From assembly GCA_037783545.1 (NCBI GenBank), contig JBBELK010000808.1:372001-436000 (forward strand): a stretch of DNA of 64,000 nt. Reading direction: 5' to 3'. Each line of letters starts with the position of its first letter. Positions within the stretch are counted from its first letter, which is position 1. The position numbers and the translations under genes are program-made. The notes beneath the pieces are model-generated. The model worked only from the letters and a program-made list of their open reading frames with translations, did no database searches and was not told the DNA's origin. Below are positions 56,086-64,000 of the stretch, piece by piece. The stretch comes from Henricia sp. BOLD:AAB3569. Taxonomy: Eukaryota; Echinodermata; Asteroidea; Spinulosida; Echinasteridae.

Positions 56086-57350
56086 ATTGCTGGGTAACAT
56101 AATCGGGACACGCCCAGTGATATCAGCTGAGCGCTTCCTCTGTCGCGTCGATATTGTCTTAAATTTCCATACACACCGAGACGTTACATTTTACGAGCAA
56201 TTTAAGCCACCACGAACCCTTAAGGTATGTAGCGGGTTATAATTATAGTAAAATCGACAGAGATATTATGTGTAGCAGACATTTCCAGAGATATTGAAAA
56301 GGTAATTCTTGGCATTTACATTTTCCACCATGCAACATGCAGAAGCACAAAATGTCAACCCATGTACACTACGTTATAGTAACAAAGAATTTACGTGGCG
56401 TCATACGGATAAGGTCGTTAGGCCTACAAAAAACCTTTGATGTTTAAGCAATGTTCAACTTAATTCCGTGGATAAGATTGTTGTCCACCTTAAAAGAGGG
56501 ACGATCGAATGTTCCACCTCACCTCCCACCCCTTGTATCAAAACAGGGTTGGGATAGGTCAGAGTTAAAGAAGGGACAAGAGAAAAATTGGCAGACGAGT
56601 AAAGTCGATAAAAGGCATAATACCTTCATATCTTAAAATCAGCTTTGTTCGTTGAGCACCCATTTGTCAGATTGAACCATACTTCGTGCCTAACACAACC
56701 ACCACCCCACTCCGAAACCCGCTCAGCTGTACGGCAGTTAAATGCCAGAAACACCAATATTCTGTGCAATGTAAAAACGTTGGTTAAAACAAGTTGGGCA
56801 ATTCCACTTTTTCCAACATTGGTCTTTAGCTATGTAAAGTTGGTTAAATTTGTGAGAAAATTACCCAATTTGTGGGAAATTACCCAATACCGCTACTATT
56901 TACGGGTGTGCTTCGCTCTAATACATATATTTATTTGCAAACTTACCTAACGTTAAAATTCTGTTTATCCCCGCATGCGACCAAATCTAGGACACACAAA
57001 CAAAAGGAAATTTGGTGAAAAATTCTTTGCTTTCATGGCTTAAGCAGCCTATTTCAGTCGTACAAGACATTTGGCAATAGTCTTATGACCTACATCATAA
57101 CTGCAAACTTTACGATTCCGGTCAACGCTGACCCGCGAAACGTTTTTTGGCATTAATCTGCAAAACATATCAAAATCCCACAATATGCTTCAAAGCTGAC
57201 ACGCGTTACGTTACGGCATAATTCTGCAATTTTATAGGGCCTAAATCTCGAAGCTATAATTATAGCAAGTTTAAAAATGATTCTGCACCCAGTCAAAGCT
57301 GACGCGCGATACATTAAAGCATAAATCGGCAATATACAAGCTTTACAGGG
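56086..57350. other. Gene-free stretch
   Basis: No exon or element end recognised. Confidence 0.4.
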
Positions 57351-57354
57351 TGTA

Positions 57355-57965
57355 TCAAACAAGTATACACTCATAAAATTGTCCATAAAATTGAAATTGT
57401 ATTATATTTAGAAAATTAGCTCACACAAAGTCATATCGGTAGACATAAGTTTCATGTTTTCATTAACGTCGTCATCATGTTGGGAATTTCACGCCTGACT
57501 GAACAGGGGCTAGTTTTGTAAACAAAGCTAAAATTAACTTAAAATGGAAGGATCAAAATGCAAAACAGGATCAAGGAGCATGAGAGGTCAATTTGACATG
57601 TCCTTTCTTTGCTATCAACTTTTCAGAAAGTTTGGCTAGCCCCTTCCGTCCTCCACGTGACCGTCTTTTTCTGTACACAGATTTGCACGCTAAGGGGCTA
57701 GCTAAACTTTCTGAAAAGTTGATAGCAAAGAAAGGACATGTCAAATTTACCTCTCATGCCCCTTGATCCTGTTTTGCATCTTCCATTTTTTTGGCGCAAG
57801 TTAATTTTAGCTTTGTTTACAAGACTAGCCCCTGTTCAGTCAGGCGTGAAATTCCCAAACATGATGACGACGTTAATAAAAACATGAAACTTATGTCTAC
57901 CGATAGGTGTGAGCCAATTGTATATAATATAATACAATTTCCATTTTATCATTTTATAATTTTTC
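57355..57965. repeat. Repeat K palindrome, about 610 bp
   Basis: Left arm (57355-57655) and right arm (57695-57965) are close reverse complements around a spacer of about 40 bp that contains CCACGTGACCGTC. Inner arms share TTTCTTTGCTATCAACTTTT; outer arms share GCCCCTGTTCAGTCAGGCGT. A single-arm copy lies at 32310-32515. Confidence 0.8.
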
Positions 57966-58017
57966 CTATACACCAATCCGGTAATAAGGTCTTCTTCCCT
58001 GTACATCCGCCATAGCT

Positions 58018-58068
<51 letters not shown>
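58018..58068 (+). repeat. Run of 51 consecutive G
   Basis: Uninterrupted poly-G, a strong G-quadruplex former and likely length-polymorphic or collapsed in assembly. Glycine and proline frames through it are artefacts. Confidence 0.9.
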
Positions 58069-58260
58069 CTTCCACTGAATGAACTGTATGTTTTTGTTGT
58101 TGCTGAAGCTGCATTTGTTTACTTCGAACAAGTTGCGCGTCTTTGTAGGGTTGTGTGCGTGCGAAGGCGGGCGCGTCGCGTGTACGCAAAGGCGGGCGCG
58201 TCGCGTATACGCGAAGGAGGCTCGTTCGTGCATGTAATGGATGAGCGCTTTTCGTTCTCA

Positions 58261-60307
58261 AGGGGAGTTCACACTATCGTAGACTTGAGGTCAAGTCTCT
58301 AGACAGTCGTATTTGGTCCGTCTGACGCCTATAATCCCCACACGCAACAGTCGTTGTTATGAATAGTACCTGTCTAGAGACTTGAGAAACCTGTATTCGC
58401 GCCAATATTATTTTTTTCATGGCGCGTAATATATAATCACGCTGTTGCCATAGAACCAGCCAATAACATTTCGGCCATCGTGCCGTGGTAACGTCCACTT
58501 CTACCAGAGGGGATGTAATGTTATCTGATTCGGTTAATGCGTGTTTTAAAACTTCAATATTGTTATTTAGAGAAACTGTGTTAAGCGTTTAGTGAAATGT
58601 AGTATGTTAAGTTACAGTCAAGAGCATTTATGATGTACAAATAAATGTACAACAATATTCATTAAAAAGATCTCCCCTATAATCCTATAATGATTATGGA
58701 GATCTTGTATCAGCTTCTTTTGATGAATGTGTTCTAACAGTATCATATTGAAGTATTAACCGGTATCAGTCCCTTTAGATGTGATTGCGCCAATACTTGT
58801 GTCACGTCAAGGGCTAAATACTCGATAAATTAAACTGCACAGCCCTTACCACGTCGCAGAAAACAAATGAAGCTGAGCAGAATGTATAAAAACTATTTTT
58901 ACGTTCTGTTGCTTTATCGTTTTCCAACTGTTGTGCACTGCAGTCCAGTTAACGCACCACGGACTAAGATGCGCTTTATGTAAAATTGAAAGGATCGAGC
59001 GCACTGCCAACTTTCCAAATTCGAGCTAGCAGGTCAGTAATTTTGCCCGTGTTTGTTTTTTTTTTTACTACAAATTGGATTTTGGGTTTTTGTTTGTAAC
59101 ATTCTTCTTCGACTAGTTGATTTTCAAAACGTTTGCTGGTGGCTAAAATGGCCAGCATAATACCTACAAGTGGCGTGCGTGCTTAGTTTGTAACACGACT
59201 TTACTAGCTATCCTGCAAGAAATATCACAGTCTTGATAAATCAGATCTTCGCTCCAGATTAGAAATAAGTCCTGCAAACAAATCTTTCCTCACCTCGACG
59301 ATCTGCGTCCTTGTCAGACAAAACTGCAAATGTTGAGAAGGTGACATATTTGACCGAAAGCTTGAAAAGCACATTAAAACTGCCCCATTTGCTTTAGGCC
59401 TATAGATGAATTTCTATTTTGAGTTAAACTTAAAACAATTTTCACACAACAGACAAGTTGCAACAGATATCAAAAATAGTGTCACGACTGCGTGGCTGAC
59501 GATGTCACAGATTTCCAAATCCATTCTGTGCGCCCATGCTTGACAGCACTGTCAAAATTTCAGCTCTATCTTTCTTCAAAACCACGATCTGACAATCATG
59601 CAATCATCAGCGTTTGCGATTATATTTTAAACAAAAACCATCGATAATCCCAAATTCGCATAAACTGATCAAGTCGAATAGGCTTACATGTACATGTAGC
59701 CTATATAGCCCTACAAAAAATTGCACTTCAAGCTTGCTGCATGCGTTATTACGATGGAGATGAAAACCCAATTCAAAATTCACAAAAACACATCCATTTA
59801 GAGGAGTACCATGAATATTAATGTAGTCCTGCGTTTTCGACCAATCAGCTCTCTACGTCCAATTCTGGTAGCAATCTCCATAGACCGTGTACAAAACGGA
59901 AACAGGTTTCTCAAGTCTGTAACTAGAGGTCGATTAGACTTGTTCCCAGTCCATTCGCGACTACGCTGCTGCCGTTACGAAACAACCGTCTAGTTACAGA
60001 CTTGACATCAAGTCTAACACTATCGCGGAAAAATCACACTGATCCATTGGTTTGTACACAAACTGGTTTGCCGCTTGTGCGCGGCCTATCGCGACGCGCA
60101 AAACTTTTGAGCTGGGTCAAAGTTCAGATCTGTTGAACTTTGACCGCGGTGCGCTGACCTTTCAACGCGCAGCCAATGAGGTATCAGAGAAGCCCCAAGT
60201 TACCAGAGTCGAATTTTCTATTGTGGAATAATCGGCGATTGGGAGCTCATGCAATGCGGTGAGCGCAGCGTGAAAGTGTGATTTTTCCGCGATAGTGTGA
60301 ACGCACC
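58261..60307. mobile_element. H-family element, split by G2
   Basis: Left end AGGGGAGTTCACACTATCG and right end CGATAGTGTGAACGCACC, with TTAA on the right (60308-60311) and TCAA on the left. After G2 it continues CGGAAAAATCACACTGATCC and then GCTGGGTCAAAGTTC, matching 38540-38580. Confidence 0.75.
58280..60016. mobile_element. Element G2, 1737 bp, 9-bp target duplication
   Basis: Ends TAGACTTGAGGTCAAGTC and, in reverse, TAGACTTGATGTCAAGTC. ACACTATCG is duplicated exactly (58271-58279, 60017-60025). The outer 180 and 200 bases match the two halves of G1 (12867-13244) in reverse orientation, and the 1.3-kb centre is unique. No transposase domain was seen in the centre, only a 60-residue minus frame at 58976-59158. 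Confidence 0.85.
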
Positions 60308-60311
60308 TTAA

Positions 60312-60900
60312 CAGCAACACAAAACGCACAGCCCAAGCACTGAGACGCACCCCCAGCTATGGCGGATATGCAGGGAGGAGATATTAGTTACCGATTGGTG
60401 TATACTGACGAACAGTCACTTTTTGACAAATTTCGGTTTTTGACATTTTTTGGGTTCTTGGGATGCCCTCTTTCATTTCTTAACATTTCAAACCAAAATA
60501 TGTCTGGTTTTTGAGTTATGAAATATCTGAAAAAGACGAACAACCCCATTTCACTTAAACTGTTTTTCCCATACTGACGAACATGAATTCTTGGTGGTGA
60601 CCGTTCACTGTTTCTGCGTATTACAACAGAGCGCGCTGGTACCGGGTACCAACCAATATCGCGCAAAGCTGAATACTGTTTTCACGTAAGAAAAATCAAT
60701 AAATAGAACATATATGGACTTTTACAAAAGTTAGTTTGTGGATATGGTACTTAATTACCTAAGTGTTTATCAGTATAAAGATAAGTCTCGTCCGCAGCCC
60801 CGATGAAGTAATATAACGCTAATCTGGAGGACGCCCGCTGAAACACACACTAAACATGTGGAGGTGGCGAACAAACGTTTTGAGTTTTTCTCATATAGCA
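60312..60900. other. Gene-free stretch
   Basis: No supported feature. A 92-residue minus frame at 60388-60666 lacks a domain. Confidence 0.35.
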
Positions 60901-60902
60901 CA

Positions 60903-60970
60903 CGCCCCCCCCCCCCACCCCCCCCCCCCCCCCCCACCCCCCCCCCCCCCCCACCCCCCCCCCCCCCCCC
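60903..60970 (+). repeat. C-rich tract (about 64 C with 4 A)
   Basis: Nearly pure C. It is followed by CCTTTCCGGCTTCAGAATGGCAACCAAGT, which resembles 41850-41900, suggesting a shared dispersed repeat next to the tract. Confidence 0.8.
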
Positions 60971-61329
60971 AAAAAAATCAAGGGAAAAGAGGCGAAACTC
61001 CTTTCCGGCTTCAGAATGGCAACCAAGTAAAACAGTCTAGAGTCAGCAAGGTGTGAACAAAATTAAGCAATTGAAGCTGGTGAAATAGTTAATGAAAACG
61101 GGTGGAGTCAAGGGGCAGTGGTGGGTTTGAAAGAGACACTTGATCACATGAAAAGCAATAAAATATAACTCTCTCCTTCGGCTGCTCACCAAGATACCCG
61201 TCATCAAAAAGTGGAGTAAAGTCAATCGGCCCCCAAAAACAAGTGTGGTAAAGTCATGGTCACGATCGGCCGCTGACCGGCTGACCCACCACAAGTGTGT
61301 CCCCAATGGGGATAAATTGTTTGAAGCCC

Positions 61330-62270
61330 AATGGTAGGCCTCAAAATTTATTATTTCAAAAATTCGAATTTGAGAACAAAATGCAAAATTCTATCGGATG
61401 CTTCATGTAGTTACTGTACATTTTGTAATTTTCAGATGCTCATTTTGGCTTATGGAGCATCACATATCGAATTAAAACTTATAAACTTATATACCTTGAC
61501 GTTAAAAATGTTCAAAATCTTACTTTGTTCAATATTTCCGTATTGGACTGAAGTAACCGAAATGTGAATGATTATTGAACGATTTACTGCAGATGGTTCT
61601 CTCAAACATTTAGCATATAGGCCTATTTGGGAGGGAAACAAACATTTGACTTTTATTTTCACTTCAATAATAGATTTTGAGAAGAACGCTATAGTTACTG
61701 TACATTTTACAATTTTTATGTCCCCATTTTGATTTATGGAGCATCACATTGATCTAAAACTTGGTTTGCGGGATGAAGCTTGTTGTGTTGATATTCAGAA
61801 TATGAATATCGGAAAAATGTTATTGTTGACAAAAAATGAGGGTTTGACAAAAAAAGTGCGAAATCAACCTTTCTCCCAACTTTTAAGTCCCACATCATGC
61901 TTAACCTTAAAGATGAGATATTAAGCTATCCAATATGCATGATATGGGCGTGTGGGGTATATTTTCCCCCGACAAAAAATAAATGACCTTTATTGTTACT
62001 TTAAACAATTTATATGATTTTGAGAAAATTTATACCAACGTTTCCTAATACTTGAGCATCACATCGACCGAGAACTTGGTTTCGTGATGAGGCTTGTTGT
62101 GTGGATGTTCCAATATCGATATCTGAAAAAATCATACTTTTGACCAAAAATTAGTTGTTTTAACGAAATAGCCCCAAGAAAATCACCCTTCTCTCAACTT
62201 ATATACATCATGTGGGCGTAGACGTATTGAGTCTTAATCTCTAAAAGCAGACTGTCGGTGTCGGTGTAAA
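61330..62270 (-). repeat. Repeat L, minus copies in tandem
   Basis: Three diverged units in reverse to 55430-56085: GTTACTGTACATTTT near 61410 and 61695, then GGAGCATCACATTGATCTAA and AACTTGGTTTGCGGGATGAA near 61738, then TGAGCATCACATCGACCGAG near 62052 with GGCTTGTTGTGTGGATGTTC. Confidence 0.6.
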
Positions 62271-62514
62271 TCAAGCTAACGTTTTCGTCATATTTGGCCT
62301 TGATGTTTGATGTGGTTGTAATAAAAGTCGTACATGAGCGTTTTGCTCAGATCCAAGATCGACATACCGCAGCAAATGGGCTTGTCGAGTACGGTTTTGT
62401 ACATATTCACCACGGCTAGATTACTGTACAGTCTTCGAAGACGAGCTAAACAGTAAAAAAACACCAAAATCACAAAAACAGTATAACGCACATCTTTCAA
62501 AGAATTTGTACCCT

Positions 62515-63370
62515 AATTAGGTACTAACTAATGTGCGATGAAGCTAAAATCAAATTGAAGTGTGCCCGGGACTAAAGTCAATTACAAAATGCATTAAGAG
62601 TTGCTAATTTGTGAGCCGCTCCACCGAAAGTAGGTGCTTGTCGCACAGGCCAGAATTGAGATAATGGCAATTTTTCTCTAAAGCGCTTCTTAAAAGATTG
62701 TGCTCTTGGTCATCACGGAAATGGTCATAACTTGGTCAATTTTTGACGGATTGACACAATGTTTGTCATTAGCTCCATTTTCATTATTTTATGCAAGAGC
62801 CTACCTTTGGTGGAGTGGCTCATATTTGTGCAACATGTAGGGCACAAATTCTTTGAATTATGTGCGTTTAAATATTTTGGTGAAAAATCTTTACTTTTTA
62901 GCTTTGTGGGAAAGGGTCCCTTTAACTCCCTAAATAGGTACTAATTAATATGCGGCTGAAGCTGGAATCAAATATAGGTGTGCCCGGGACTAGAACCAAT
63001 TAGAAAATGCATTAAAAGTTGTTAATTTTTACAACATGAAGGTACAATTTCTTTGAAAGATATGCAATATGCTCTTTTGGTAAAAAATCTTCACTTTTTA
63101 GGTATTAATTAATGTGCGACTGAAGCTGAAATCCAAATTAAGTGTTCCCGAGACTAGAATCAATTAGAAAATGCATTTAAAAATGTTAATTTGTAGAACA
63201 TGAAGGGTACACATTCTTTGAAAGGTGTGCGTTTGAAAATGTTGGTGAAAAATCTTTACTTTCTAGCTTTTGGGGAAGGGTCCATTTCACTCTCTAGGTA
63301 TCGGTACTAATTAGTGAGCGGCTTTTAAAAGCTGAAACCAAAATTAATTGTGCCTGGGACTAGAATCAAT
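62515..63370 (+). repeat. Irregular tandem repeat, units starting TAGGTACTAATTAATGTGCG
   Basis: Units begin near 62517, 62935, 63099 and 63296, each followed by GCTGAAGCTGxAATC, GTGCCCGGGACTAGAA and CAATTAGAAAATGCATT. Lengths are uneven (about 418, 164, 197) because some units lack internal parts. Confidence 0.7.
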
Positions 63371-63633
63371 TAGAATGACATGGTTGGATACAGCAATTTG
63401 TTCAACCTTGATTCCCACCGAAACTAGTATGCTTATTTGCAACCTGACGGCAATTTTACAGCATATATTATGTCAATGGAAAGACATTGATCGCCCGCGC
63501 GTGATGCCAAATCGAACGAAGGCGCGCAAAACGGGCCAAGTTCGATTCACGACCATAGTTAACTATAGTTCTACAAAAGTCCTTCGAACAACGGAAATTA
63601 CCCATCGTTCGAGGGACACTAGTCGACTATAGT

Positions 63634-64000
63634 CACAGAACTCCATTAAAAACTATATAGAACGGAAACGGAGCCGGGACGCGCATAACCGCGCCTTTTC
63701 ATTAGCATAGTTTTGGGCACCATTAGTGCATGGTTTTGGGCATGCGCACTTTCTCAATGTTTGTGACGATCGCGCCTGTTTTGTTCGAACTCAAAACGCG
63801 CTACTCGCGCACGCGTTCCAAACCATTGAGCTACATATATATACACTGGAGACGCTATCTGGCTAGAATCGCGTCCGCGCGTGCGTTTTTAAAGTAGGGT
63901 AAACAACAATCTTGTTCGTTTGCGTTGTGTACACATTCAAACGAGGTTTTTAAAAAGTGTAAGCATTTTCTCTTCATTTTTTTGTCAATTTGGGGTTGAA
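63634..64000. mobile_element. Relative of element B, running off the window
   Basis: Begins CACAGAACTCC and at about 63661-63715 matches the subterminal part of B (ACGGAAACGGAGxCCG, CATAACCGCGCCTTTTCATT, GTTTTGGGCAC). It continues with GC-rich CGCGCxxACGCG words as in B. The other end lies outside the window. Confidence 0.5.

Noticed and set aside
57836-58261. Poly-Pro frame of 141 residues
   Set aside because: Created by the 51-G run.

Overview
The window is eukaryotic, AT-rich and gene-poor. It has introns, splice sites, CpG-containing DNA transposons, non-LTR and LTR retrotransposons, a DIRS-type element and long homopurine or homopyrimidine runs, and no prokaryotic gene organisation. The constant recurrence of the palindrome TAGGCCTA, the mix of transposon types and an OAS-like immune exon suggest a marine invertebrate deuterostome. 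An echinoderm or close relative is my best guess, but this is inference and no marker gene settles the species.

Only a few host genes can be supported. The best is an uninterrupted MYND zinc-finger gene at 14395-15672 (+), with a polyadenylation signal at 15741. A first coding exon at 31469-31681 (+) reads like the N-terminus of a 2'-5'-oligoadenylate synthetase (OAS). It ends at a perfect phase-0 splice donor just where the catalytic GGS motif should begin, and three NF-kB-like sites and one STAT-like site lie within 600 bp upstream. A small possible first exon lies at 6684-6878 (-). I see no further exons of the last two genes.

Most of the rest is mobile DNA, much of it nested, and many copies keep exact target-site duplications. 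Main blocks: 687-1156 and 3791-4020 small DNA transposons; 7811-8585, 11710-12114, 12831-13640 and 18105-18541 elements starting TGGGTCTTTC; 22030-25640 a nest in which a 1933-bp element with 33-bp inverted repeats and an 8-bp duplication (23577-25509) has split one GGCCCGGTCACAC element and contains another; 26762-27202 short TA-flanked elements; 27517-30160 a broken DIRS element (RNase H plus tyrosine recombinase) fused to a LINE reverse-transcriptase fragment; 34620-34853 a Tc1-type miniature element; 35660-36860 and 44400-46299 two arrays built from the palindrome CCCATATGGG; 37540-38034 a LINE fragment; 38160-39170 TTAA-flanked elements including a 501-bp palindrome; 41518-44065 a LINE that keeps an intact 600-residue ORF1 protein with an esterase domain but has lost almost all of ORF2; 50228-55195 a LINE tail split by a TTAA element and then by a complete non-autonomous Gypsy-type LTR retrotransposon (51243-54274); 57355-57965 a 600-bp palindrome; 58261-60307 a TTAA element split by a 1.7-kb element with 9-bp duplications; 61330-63380 tandem and dispersed repeats.

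The host genes do not form a visible pathway. The story of the window is repeated insertion of transposons into transposons, with two or three host exons surviving between them.
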